A DNA stretch of 64,000 nucleotides from Micrasema longulum. Its lineage: Eukaryota; Arthropoda; Insecta; Trichoptera; Brachycentridae. The DNA lies in the NCBI GenBank assembly GCA_022494885.1, contig JAGVSM010003803.1:62001-126000 (forward strand). Direction: 5' to 3'. The notes beneath the pieces are model-generated. The model was not told the origin of the DNA and ran no database searches. It was given only the letters and a program-made list of their open reading frames with translations. Numbering within the stretch: position 1 is the first letter of the stretch; every line of letters starts with the position of its first letter. This document shows, one piece after another, positions 43,688 to 55,300 of the stretch. A program made the position numbers and the translations under genes.

Positions 43688-44204
43688 ATATTATAACAGA
43701 GATAAAAAACATTTAAGAGAAGGTAATATAGACGTCTAGGCATCTACAAGGCTTATGACCTGTCAATGGCTGGTTTAAGTGGCCACTTTACACACTTTGT
43801 AACATTCACCATTCTGCCCATATTTGAACATCTTTATTCCTTCAATTCTTTCATCCGTTGATGTTTGTGAAGTTAAAGAGTTGAAACCTTTATTTATGCT
43901 AGTGAGATTCATCTAATTGAATTATTTCACCTACATACTAGGCAACGCCTAAAAAAGTTATATTTTCAATTTCTGTACTTCTCCATGGACTAGGTGGATT
44001 TATCAACAATATTTTGAGTTTGTCCAAACTTTTGTAGACATGGACTGGATTCAACTCCCTGGGGAGCTGTTTATATTTAGTTCTCTTAAATGTTTTTCAT
44101 CTCTGTTGTAATATGTTAATATAAACAGCTCCCCAGGGAGTTGAATTCAGGATTTGTATACAACAATTTGGACAAACTCAAAATATTGTTGATCAAACAA
44201 ATTA
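43688..44204 (-). mobile_element. Family M, copy 11 (full length)
   Basis: Longest copy. Read on minus: AACAATATTTTGAGTTTGTC, an outer segment with CTCCCTGGGGAGCTGTTTAT, an inverted tail (TTAACATATTACAACAGAG, ATTTAAGAGAA), an inverted outer segment, then body and tail. Direct repeats ATCAAACAAATTAACA flank it (43672-43687 and about 44205-44220); at least 10 bases of these are target, the rest could be element end. Confidence 0.82.
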
Positions 44205-44765
44205 ACACAAATAAAATAATATTTTCAGTTCCATATACTGCTATCTTCCATGTACTCATTTAATCTATGTTTGTTTCATTTAGTCCATGTAATTAAGTAC
44301 ATGTTTGTTTGGAAGAAATCGCCATTCGGATATAAGTCCGCCAAACTGTTGATAGCTAATTTTTATTTAAATTTAAGATATTTCGTAAATTAAATTGGTT
44401 TTCCTCGTATTTTTCCATCCAAAATAAAACAAATGTTGAATAAGAAATTCAACCATGAACGAAACAATGCATAAACATGTTACCAAACACATATTGATCA
44501 TTGTGATCGGATGCTAATTACAAATTGAAATTACTTTTATTTATTGCGAGGAAACAAAAGGAAACGTGGTTGTCTTTCCCAGTCACTTGGTAAAATTGTC
44601 AATATAAACTATACCGTACGAAAGAGATGGAGCATTTTGCAAAACAATTCGGTGTGCCCTTGGTCGTTTTTCTTGTACGTCAAATTTGATAGTCTTGACA
44701 GAGAGAACCTCTATCTCCAGTATTTTGAGTTAGTCCAAATATTTTTTTTCAATATAGGTTTAAAT

Positions 44766-44995
44766 TAAGGAATGATGACTATTGTCCATGCGATGATATT
44801 TCTTCACAGAGTATAGAACATCTGTTATTTCAGTGCCCATTTTTCAGTTTGAAACGCCATAATCTTGAAGCAGAATGCAGGAAAGATGGAATATCCCTAA
44901 CAGATATCCACACTGTAGTTAAAAGTAGTTATCACGCGCCATTGTTCTTGAACTTTGCAACAATGGTGATTGGACTCATAAAGGTAATAAACCAA
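44766..44995 (+). mobile_element. LINE ORF2 terminal Cys/His motif
   Basis: Encodes RNDDYCPCDDISSQSIEHLL followed by FQCPFFSLKRHNLEAE. This is the CxC-x-H-x-C motif at the extreme C-terminus of R1/Jockey-type ORF2. Compare 48180-48485. Confidence 0.7.
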
Positions 44996-45329
44996 AATCA
45001 GTGATCAAACATCCCATTTCCAAAACAAGCAAAAACGATTTTTTCCGAGTACCTTAGCCTTGTACATGACACGTAAGCTTACTAAATACAGGGGTCCAAA
45101 TATATATATATATAAAAATATATTTTTCCAAATTTATTATTTTACAATTGTATTTATTTTTTACTAGTGTTTACCCGCGCCGCCACTCACGCTGTATTAG
45201 GTAGAAATTATTAAGGTAATTAATTAGTTGCATCGTTTATCAATAAGGCTTTTCATTTATCAATAAGAATTTTCCCGGTGGAATGATACATTTTATCGGG
45301 ATTGAAAGTAGCTTGGTCTCCTAACTACG

Positions 45330-45777
45330 AACTACGTTTTCTACGAACGATAGAGAAACTAAAAAACTAACGCTAAACTACGCTTCTCCTATTTGGTATC
45401 CATTCTACAGGACTCATATTGACCATATCGAGTCTGTCCAACACCGTTTTCTAAGAAAAGTGGCATGGTTGCTCGGATTACAAAGGGGTAATTATTCTTA
45501 TTTTGAAATAGAGCAATCTCTTAATCTGTCTTCATTGGAGAGACGTAAAACTGTGATGGACCTTATATGCATTTTCAAAATACTTAATGCTTAAAGTGAT
45601 GTCCCATCTCTGTTGCAATCAATTTCTTTTCATGTTCCCAACCGTGTCACCAGAACTCAAAATCTGCTATTTATAAAATATTCTAAGAGCAACTTTGGTT
45701 TTTATGCCCCAATGTCCAGAATGTGTAGATTAGTCAATTCATCACACGACTTGACAAAAGAACTAAATATTCTCTAG
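45330..45777 (+). mobile_element. LINE ORF2 C-terminus
   Basis: Encodes ASPIWYPFYRTHIDHIESVQ, HRFLRKVAWLLGLQRGNYSY, SLNLSSLERRKTVMDLICIF and VPNRVTRTQNLLFI, with one stop. Confidence 0.75.
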
Positions 45778-45974
45778 TGAAATTTTTGCTCAAGATCAGC
45801 AGCAAATAGCTGTCTTCCTAATCAGTTCGTCGATTACGAGGATTGTGATCAGCATGCTCCAGGACGAGTCTCTTCCATCATTCTCGGTCCTCCGCGATTT
45901 AAGTTGACTCGTCCTAATAATTAAAGAAATATAAAAAAACTTTCTCATTTTGTGGGGTCATAGTACATTAATCG

Positions 45975-46455
45975 ATGACACATAAACATGCTAAAAAGTT
46001 TCACCTAAAATTTAGATTAACGACGCCAAGAAGAAACTCAGCGTTTTCTATTGCATACGATACATTATATTCTGCAAGACTAACAGTATGTACATTAAAC
46101 ATCCGTCTACATAAGGCCAACGTCCTGCAGTACCTTCACTTTATTACATACTTCATTTCCGCCATAAAAACATAAAGAGCGAAAAACCGCGGTAAATTAT
46201 AAGGCCGCAGTGCGTGGTAACGCGCAGTCAACCCAAGGAAGTCAGCCCAAATAGTCCGCCCAACCAAGTCAGCTCAACGCTGTTACTCAGTTCCAACATG
46301 TAGTCCAGTCACTTCAACTCATCGCCGTCATTACTCTTGTGTTCCGTAAGAGTTCTGCATATTTATTTGCCATGTAATAAATACATCCAAGAACAATACC
46401 AATCTTTAACCGGGGTAGGAGCTTCAACCCCCAACAACCGAATCCCTACTGTTTT
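45975..46455 (+). mobile_element. Solo-LTR-like repeat, copy 2
   Basis: GATGACACATAAACATGC, GTTTCACCTAAAATTTAG and GTCCTGCAGTACCTTCACTT match copy 1 (22016). The C-rich leader (CAGTCAACCC, CCAGTCACTTCAACTC) and the end ACCGGGGTAGGAGCTTC, CCCAACAACCGAATCC are also shared. Confidence 0.6.
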
Positions 46456-46531
46456 ATATAACATATTTTTTGTTTATTAATAGTTCTTTTTTTAACGTTT
46501 TAGTAATTTTTTGTTACATGTATCAATGCGG

Positions 46532-46727
46532 ACAGGCGCCGTGGTGCAGTTGGTTAGACGGCCAACTGTGAAAGTGGCGTCGCGGGTTCGATTCCCGCCA
46601 GTTGCAAGAAAGAAATCCAAGACAGATTTTTTCTCAATTGGTCTGGGTGTTGTGGCGTATTTTTCGTTACCTCCTTCCATTTCCTCTCTTTCCCACGTGC
46701 TGACAAGCCTAAAAAAAAAAAAAAAAA
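46532..46727 (+). mobile_element. tRNA-derived SINE family A, copy 2
   Basis: Box A GGCGCCGTGGTGCAGTTGG, box B GCGGGTTCGATTCCCGC (46582-46598), body TCTCAATTGGTCTGGGTGTT, and a 17-bp A tail. It is better preserved than copy 1. Confidence 0.88.
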
Positions 46728-46994
46728 TCAATATATTTTTTATACCAAAAAAATCACACAAAGGCATGCCTGTGTATATATATACTAAATCTAGAGTATA
46801 TTACGAAATAAACATAAATCGTTCATTTAGATTCCAGTCATACAAAAGCTGCTAGTGGCAAAACTATGTAAAATTATTTTTGTCTCTCAGTAAATAATAA
46901 GCATTCACTACTGGTTTCATTAGAGTTAAACATATTGAGAAAAGTTATGATTTTTAAAATAGATTATTATTGCGGTTTAATACACAAAAGTACG

Positions 46995-47660
46995 TCAGCT
47001 TTTTCAAATTTTAAAGATTACTTGCTATACTTGTTATTCCTTCTTTATTTTTTCTCTTTTCTCTGCTGCATTGACACGTTTTTATACTTTTAAACTACTT
47101 TTAATTACTTATATCATATATGTAAATAAAATCAGTATATTGCTGCTCTTACTATAATGTGTCATTAATTTTGAAGATGTTTTTTAAATTGACCTAAATT
47201 TAATGTCTTATATTTCACTTAAAAATTCTTCTCATCGTTTCTTTGAATCCCTTAAAATAAATTTGTGTATATTTATGTTTTTCCTTTTTTTAAAAAAAAT
47301 TTATTACTATTTTATTTTATTTTTACATCTGAGCATGTTTTTCATTCTTTATTTCAATTCTTAATTTTTAATTACTCTTACAAATTTTCTTCATTTTTAA
47401 TATTATTTCCATTTGTAAATACTCACTACAAACTACAAACTTTAAAATATCTTTTTTTCACTTAAATTTTAATTTTTAAACATCTTTCAATTATGTTTTT
47501 CTTTTTCCTTCTGCTTTTTATACTTTCATGATTAACCTTACATATAATTGCTTTATAATATGAGAACTTCACTGGTTCATTAGAATTAAGTCTAATTGTG
47601 TAAAATATTAAACTTTGTAACTGTACTGTATGTTTCCTGAATAAAAGAAAATAAAACAAT
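46995..47660 (-). repeat. Repeat family H, copy 1
   Basis: AT-rich, inverted relative to 56950-57800 and alignable across most of its length (AGGAAACATACAGTACAGTT; AATGACACATTATAGT). No coding capacity recognised. It holds the empty-site version of the M copy 13 insertion. Confidence 0.7.
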
Positions 47661-48179
47661 AAAATTAAAATCTTTAAAAGAGTTATATTAATAGTTTGTT
47701 TTTACTGAATTAACTTTAACAATATTACACTAGAAACGGCAAATAAAATACAAAGAGCAGGTATAATGGGATCTTAAATAGGAATCATTTAATATTGAAT
47801 ATAATTATTATGTTAATTTAATTTTACACCCAAAATAATGCATACGCTGATTTTATTTAACAAGTCCGATCATTCTGTTTTTTTTTAAATATTTTTTTTT
47901 ATACGCCTCCACTCGTTTGCGAGTGATTTTGGCTCTTAAAAACAAGAATAAGAAATTTAAAGAATATACGCTTCAGTGAACGACAAAAAAAACCAATACC
48001 CACGAAAAAATATAATATAATGTGAGGTAGTAAAAATCAGTATGAAATAGTTATGTGACAATAAAATATTATTACCGTCTAAATTAAACGTAAACATAAA
48101 ATGCAATTTTGGGCCAAAAGTAAAGAGGGACATTCAATTAGACTTAGTATTTAAATTTTGTAAATAATATTTAACAAAT

Positions 48180-48485
48180 TCAAATATTTTTGTTATTTGT
48201 CCTTAAGAATTTAGTCAGAAGTAAATAAGTATCCATATTATTCTGGGCGAGTAAACATTTTACGTTAAGAGGGAACGTATTATATTCTTCACATATATTT
48301 TGAAGGAATTCACTTCTTTCGAAGAGGGGACAGTAAAAAAACAGATGATCTAATGTCTCATCGTCATTTTCACAAAGACACATTGCCGAAGTAAAGACAC
48401 CTATTCTCGATAAATGCGAGGCAACGAGACAATGTCCCATTCTCATTCTTGATATTAAAGAGATGTTCAATTTTGATTGCTTTTC
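48180..48485 (-). mobile_element. LINE ORF2 C-terminus with CxC-x-H-x-C motif
   Basis: The minus strand encodes LISRMRMGHCLVASHLSRIG, TSAMCLCENDDETLDHLFFY and CPLFERSEF. This is an R1/Jockey-like C-terminal zinc motif, open to its stop. Confidence 0.75.
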
Positions 48486-48819
48486 GATTTCAGATCATTC
48501 TGGTTAAAGGTGCCTAAAAGCTAATAATCAAAGAAACGAATTAAATTATTTCTGGGTCTACGTGAGAGAACATTGAGTTATTCGTTGGACAGTAGTCGGA
48601 ACATCCAATAAACCAAAAATGCAGATAAAATCTACGTCAAATTGCCGTTCTTAAAGTAATTTCTTCCTAATTTGCAAGAAATTTCTCTCATATGTTTATG
48701 TTGAACAGAGTCAATGCGATTTATATTAAAACATATAATAGGTGTATGTCACTACTTCTGTCACCATTTTTTTTCCGCATCTAATGGTGCAAAAGGCACT
48801 GCATTGGTACACTAATATA

Positions 48820-49278
48820 AACCTTAAGCTGAGACAACGAATGGTCAAATGTTATATTTATGGTCTGTCGAACTGGACTGTATAGAGGCTTCGGCTCTTA
48901 AAGTTAATATTATAAACCGCCTTGAAGCGTTTGAAATGTGGATCCACCGTAGAATGTTAAGAATATCTTAGACCGATATGATAACCAACAATAAAGTATT
49001 ACGTAGAGCCAATACTAATAGAGAACTATTCACCACCGTTAAGCTCCGTAAGATATATTTTGGCTATGTGTTGAGAGGTGATAAATATGCGATACTTCAG
49101 CTTGTCATGAATGGAAAGATCGAGGGACGTTCAGGGGTCGGAAGAAAACAGCTTTCCTTGCTTCGAAACATCCAAGTATGGACCAGAATTAGAACTGTGG
49201 AGAGCTGTTTCGCACTGCTCAGGAGAGGGAAGCTTTCTTCAAAAGATGAAGATCTGGTACTAACTGCAGCGTAAAACA
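48820..49278 (+). mobile_element. Non-LTR polymerase C-terminus
   Basis: Encodes NIINRLEAFEMWIHRRMLRI (with a stop after Ser), TNNKVLRRANTNRELFTTVK, KIYFGYVLRG and GRSGVGRKQLSLLRNIQVW. A SINE family C tail fragment (CGCATCTAATGGTGC) lies just upstream at 48768-48815. Confidence 0.75.
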
Positions 49279-49499
49279 TAAAAGAACAGTCTGATAAATG
49301 ATGTTAATAAAATAAGCCTTTATGTTTAAAACAAACGCTGATTTCATTCTACCAATTACACTTTAAAAAAAAAGAAAGACATGACAATTTAGTTGGATTT
49401 TCCCATAAACTATAACCAATATTCACACCAGCTTTTAAATTATTATTTAAATACTACTTGTATACAAGGACCTTCAGTCTTCATAATCTTCGAATTCAT

Positions 49500-50245
49500 T
49501 TGTTTGATTACATTTATTTATTTATTTATTAATATATATGTACATTACAAAATGGAATATCTTAATTCATACATATAGAAATAATTAAAATAAAAAGGTA
49601 AAATTAGGCATATATAAAAAAAACGCATTAGTATACATAATATCCAAAGAATAATATGTTAAAAAAGTAAGAGAATCTTGTAACGAAAAACTCCCTCAGA
49701 GACGTGAAAAATGTCAATGTCCAAAGTGATATTGTTCAACATAGAGAAAGCCCTTCCAACAGGCATAACCATTGGCATGTTGGTCCTGTATATTGAAATG
49801 TGAAACAGTCTATGCTGACGCTGTCTAAGGTATTTACCAGGAACATAAAAGCCAATGCTCCGCATAATTTCAGGGTTGTCAATAATACCGCGCAACAATC
49901 GAAAGAAGTGCGTTGGCAAATACACATTCCTTCTAGTCTTCAAACCAAGCATACCCTGGAGGAACTCAGTGGGATAAAGCCATGGATAATATCCGCACTC
50001 CCTCATGTAGAGAAACCGAAGAAATTTCTTCTGAACCCTCTCCACCATAAGAGAGTACTTCAACTCACGCGGTCCCCAAATCATCGAGCCACTCTCGAGT
50101 CTGCTTCGCACCAACGAGTTATAAAGAACTCTCAGTACTCGTGTACTACCAAAAACCCTGGCAGTACGCAAGACGAATCCTAACATCTTCAATGGACTAC
50201 TACAAACTGTTTCGATTTGATCGTGATAATGTCCTAACAATAAAA
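49500..50245 (-). mobile_element. LINE W, open C-terminal frame and 3' UTR
   Basis: The 193-residue minus frame (49659-50240) includes MLGFVLRTARVFGSTRVLR, YNSLVRSRLESGSMIWGP, VERVQKKFLRFLYMRECGYY and IGFYVPGKYLRQRQHRLF. The 3' UTR ends in AAATAAATAAATAAAT at 49500-49530. The 59.1-59.7 kb fragment is a close relative. Confidence 0.82.
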
Positions 50246-50329
50246 AAACAATTATCTGAATTTTAGTTGTAAAAAAATAAATAAATAGAGTTAAATCAGT
50301 GTTTAATTAAATTCAACAAAATAAATGCC

Positions 50330-50640
50330 CACGACAGAAAAACTACTATGGTGACAGAACAATGGGTAGTGTAGTACCAAAACTGTACAATTCAATACCA
50401 GCCAAAAATCGCGAAGAAAAAAACCTAATAATAACAGCAAGAGAAACTTAAGTGTATAAATATATCTTATTCTTTAATTATTATTAAACTATGTACTTAC
50501 TGATAAATTTAAAAAAAAAAAATGTAATGTAACCCGCAGACAAGCTTCGGCTTTGCGGGAACAAAAATACAATTTTGTATGTTATTTACTTGTTAAAATG
50601 AATAAAACTTAATAAATAAAAAAAAAAATTAGTGAATAAG
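50330..50640 (+). mobile_element. LINE 3' end with terminal hairpin
   Basis: The end of the ORF (GSVVPKLYNSIPAKNREEKN) is followed by a 3' UTR with the hairpin CCCGCAGACAAGC-TTCGGCTTTGCGGG (about 50535-50560) and an AATAAATAAAAAA tail. A weaker hairpin of this kind ends the LINE at 24000. Confidence 0.7.
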
Positions 50641-51299
50641 ACGACCAGTATTACGCCTTAGATGCTAGGCCGGGTAGATACTAAGAAATATTTCAGTGTA
50701 AATATGTTATCGATTTGGAAATACTTCGATTTCTTGGTATCATTTGGACGTAAACACCACAAACTTACTTCCACGAACAATTTGTGTTAAGTACGATGAT
50801 AATTTTATTTTTAAATGAACAGCAGTTCTGATGTGTGCAAATTCAGATAGAATATTACATTTTTACGTCAATCATAAGCTTATTGAATCAAGTGACTCAT
50901 TCGTAATTGAATTGTAATTCATATGATGACGGATTTGTAGAGTCGATTCCTAGAAAATGACGTGAAATGGTGTAGAAATGATGCAAACAATTGCGTATTT
51001 ACGCAAAACAGGTAAAAAGGTAGAATATATGAGTAGATACGAGTATGTGCATCCATTAATGATTAAATTATTGATTTTTATACGCAAGATGCGACGGCAA
51101 TTTTTTTCTCATCAAATAAACAACCTTCTCAGAATAATAAATCTATTTCCTAGATCACACAATAAATATTTTAAATATTCCTCGATCGATTAAGTAATCT
51201 AGATGTATCAATTATTTTTTTAATATTCTTTGATCAATGTGTGAATCGAGATCAATTAAAGAATTTAAAAAATAAATATTTACTAGCAGGCGGTAGCCG

Positions 51300-51435
51300 A
51301 CTGCTACATGCTAAAAAATTCTGCCCTTTGGGCCTCGTTTTGTCGACCCTGTGGGCCTTAGATAATCGGCCCTTCGGGCCATAGTTGATTAATTAGAAAT
51401 CGGGCATTGTGAAATTTTACCCTTTTGAGCCTCAC
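51300..51435 (+). repeat. Series of short GC hairpins
   Basis: GCCCTTTGGGCC (51323), ACCCTGTGGGCC (51346), GGCCCTTCGGGCC (51368) and ACCCTTTTGAGCC (51419) are spaced 22-23 and then 51 bases apart in otherwise AT-rich DNA. No coding frame. Confidence 0.5.
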
Positions 51436-51529
51436 TGATGAACCGGGGTGTGGTTTAAAAAATATAAAAATGGGTTCACTAATGTTTTTTTTTATAGTGA
51501 AAATATTATTATATCCCTACAATATGTTC

Positions 51530-51650
51530 ATATGCTACTGACTTTCTCAAATTGAACGTTTTGGGTAGGAAAAAAATGCCTAAAATTGCCCGCACTTATG
51601 CATATGCATGTTAACTGTATATGTATATATAGTGTTCAAATAAATAAATT
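51530..51650 (+). mobile_element. LINE family Y 3' tail, copy 2
   Basis: TCTCAAATTGAACGTTTTGG, GTAGGAAAAAAATGCC, TGTATATGTATATATAGTGT and the AAATAAATAAAT end match 1070-1180. Confidence 0.65.
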
Positions 51651-52375
51651 CCAAAGTCTGGGACCTTGAACCGAAAAGTAATTGCTGAATAATGATGAGG
51701 TATGTCGAATAATGCAAAATGTTCTCTCCCGAGAAGAGCGAACTGATAGACCATTACCTTAAATTATTTTACGAACCGAAGTTCTCATACATGGTAAAAT
51801 ATTGCGCTAATAACAATATCATCAGACACATTTTGAATTTAACAGGTTAAGTGCCATGAACGCATTGATACGCTCCCGTTTCCGCGCTCAGTCGGCCATT
51901 TTAAAATACGACGCGCGCCTTTGTGCGCGCATAACGCGTCGAGGTCAATTACTTTAAAAGATTTTAGATTTCGTACACTCGAAAACACCTGAAAGAATCT
52001 TACAGAAATACTAAGATACGAGGCATAGTTAAAATTATCGATACGACAGCGATTCAAATGAGAGATCATAAAAATCGCATAAACTTCCGCGGATGGCTGG
52101 AGGCGGCCATTGCAATACCTAGCGGCAGAGAAAAAGTTAAGAAAGGAAATAAATAAAAAAACCCTTCGTTTTAAGACATTTTTATGAAGATGACAATGGT
52201 TTATTTTTACTCAATTCGGCTGGTATACATTTCGTTTGCATTATTATTATATTCTTATTATTAGAAAATAAATCTATAAGATGTGTTTTTCGTAAGATTT
52301 TTGATATCAATTTCTTTGTGGTCAGAGCTGGTTTAGTGGTAGTTTCTAATCAATACGGGTGGCAGTATCGGGTTT

Positions 52376-55300
52376 CTAATCAGTAGTGGTGGTAGTATCG
52401 GGTTCCAAAGTGGTAGTTGATACTGGGGGCTCGCAAATTCCTTCGGGGACGTTAGCTGGCCAATCGCAAACCTAAAAACAATGTTAACAATGTAATAATG
52501 TACCTTATCGGTAGTTACTTGATATATGAAAAAAAACAACATGCCTTTTATTTACTGCAAAATTATTCAGGTTAATACTGAACAGTTATAAGAAGAAGTC
52601 CATATAAGAAACGATCACAAAGCCAATGAGGAAGCTCAGTGCCACGGGAAATTTTATATAAACAATGTTTTCCTACACGCGGTCAAAATTAAAGTTGTAA
52701 AGTCTTTTCATTATTACAAGAATTTCCAAATTAGCAAATTAGCTGCGTTAAATCCGACGAAGAAAAGCCTGTTTCACACATATCGTCTTATTATTTACGC
52801 ACGGTAAAATTATAGTGGATTAACATTTCGGTAGTCAGATGGCAGAAGGGACCATCTGTAATTTTCAAAAATGTTTAGGAGAGCTGAAATACAACTCAAT
52901 TTCAGGACTTCAATCCCCAAACTAAAATATTTTAATGTTGCTTTTCAATAATGAATTACCATTCTAAATTAAGGTGTTTTTTTTATTTTTATTCTATGTA
53001 TATTTACTGAAATATTGATTAAAACTTTTTAAAACTAAAACAATTATAATAAAAGATTTTTCTAATATATAAATAATAAAAAAATATATATATAGAGGCA
53101 ACTCTGCCGCCCGCGCCGCGCTGTGTCACGCCGCCGAAGTGTGGTGTAACCTTAAGCAGTTGGATATATACGTATACTTACTCCAACCAGCGGATTGAAC
53201 CAGAGGCCCGGCCAGCAGGCCATGAGATTAGGGATGCCATCCTCGCAGACGTAAAACGTGGAGCAGTCTTCGGGGTTGGTGATGGTGGCGGCTTCACCCC
53301 CTGGCCCGGGTGGAGGGCACTCGGGAGCTCCCAGCAGACTCTCGGGCAGAGAGGCCGCGAAGACCAAACTCACGAGCGAAAAGAGAACGATGACAGCTTC
53401 AAAAAAAAGGACCGTTCTTTTATAAATTTGCAAAACATATTTTTTTAAATTTATGACTATGTGAGTATGTTAATAATCATGAACAAAGACGTTGTGAATA
53501 CCCGAAGGGACGTGTTAGCCTCTGTTCATGCTACCCCCACCTTCCCTCAGTGATATGCACATAATTTGTATTCCCTGTAAATTATTAGGTTGACTAGTAT
53601 CTATGCTCAGTTGATACAGAGTTGCAAACCGCGGCCCGCGAGCCGCATGCGGCTTTTTAGCGTTTTGAGCGCGGTCTAAAAGCACAAGATCCACTTTTTA
53701 TTCGATTTATTTCATATATGGATCCCAAAAAAGAACTTCTACAACTATTGATGTTTGGATTATTGAGGATATGGCAAATGCTGTCATGCATGGAGAAGCA
53801 TCATGTTTAACTCGATAAAATTGTTCCAATTTCATCATATTGGGGCTAAAGGTATGACCAAAGTGAGAAAGGCTTTATTTATATTTTAAAGGCAAAAATT
53901 AAAAATGAGATACTTGTTTAATATTGCATCATTCATTAAGACGCGCGTTGTGCAAATACATTTCTAGAAGAAATTTTTAATGTAACAGATTTTGTGATCA
54001 AGATTGTCAACACGAAAGGTCTTTATCATTAATAATAAAAACAGTCTTCATTTCACAAAATACACATGTTAATCTATTATAAAAAGAAAAACAAAAAGTA
54101 TTAGAACATAAATTTTGTCAAGATAAATTATTAAATAATAGTTTGTCATCGGATGCTCAGACATTAGTTTTCATTAAGATTAGGATAAAAGTAAAAGAGT
54201 ACAGTCATAAAGTTGTACACATATAAAATAATGAACATGTTTTATTTTGTTGAAGATGCTTATTAAGTATTAAACGTTGAATTAAGAAGATAGGCAGAAA
54301 AAAATACATATATATTTATATAATAGAACAAAATAAACCAAAGATGAAAATTTATGTCTAAAAGACAAAAATTTAAAATTATAAGTACATATTAAAATTG
54401 ACATCTTAAATATTTTATTGAAATAAGAATGAAACAAAAGAAAAGATTAAAAAGAAAAAATGTATTTAATGAGAGATAAAAAACCGAGTTTCTTGAATTA
54501 ATGTTTTACGTAAATAATAAATCAGCAGAGAAACATTCTGTCTACTACATAATATTGTCAGTTTAATGAATTTGTACTTAAAATAGAGAGTAAATATGGA
54601 GATCTTTGCTGCATAACAAGATGTGTTTAAAACGAATAGAAATTTGGCTCTCAAAACGAATTTTAATCGTATCACCCAAAAAAGAAACATTGATGACAGT
54701 GATCGTAAAAACCTGAGTAAAAAGTCATTAGTAAAAATATAATACAATGGGTATAGTAATGGAGAATGCACGTGTGTTATCTGTTAATTAAGTAATTCTA
54801 CATCTATTAATTTCGAGAATTTCTAGTTTGTTAAATTTATGGCCTTTAGGTGCAATACGAATTATTTTTACATATTTTTTTAAATCGAAGGAATGTTTAT
54901 TTTCTATTAAATGATTAGTAAAATTTAAATTATATTTATTATTAGAACATGATTGTATTTTCTCTTTTATGCGTGTTTTAAAAGCTCTACCCGTTTGTCC
55001 TACGTAGCATGTATTTTTTCTGTCATTACAATTAAGAAGATAAGTTCCTGAGTTGAAAAACTTATATTTTTTGTCTTAAATGTTAACCAACAAATAAGCT
55101 AAGGAATTATAATAATCCGTAAGGGTTTATAAATAAAATTTCAAATAAAAATATATTATTAAAGGCTGCGGTGTATTTATTTTTATTTATTATTTGTCCA
55201 ATTTTGAAAGCGATGAAACCGGTCACTGGACTTTCCAAATTTGTGGGTTAAAGTTTCATTCGTCTTTTATTTATATAATAAATTACAATGAACTTTCATC

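Noticed and set aside
51838..52140. Possible piggyBac-type element between two TTAA sites
   Set aside because: The inner ends are not inverted repeats of each other, and TTAA is common in this composition.
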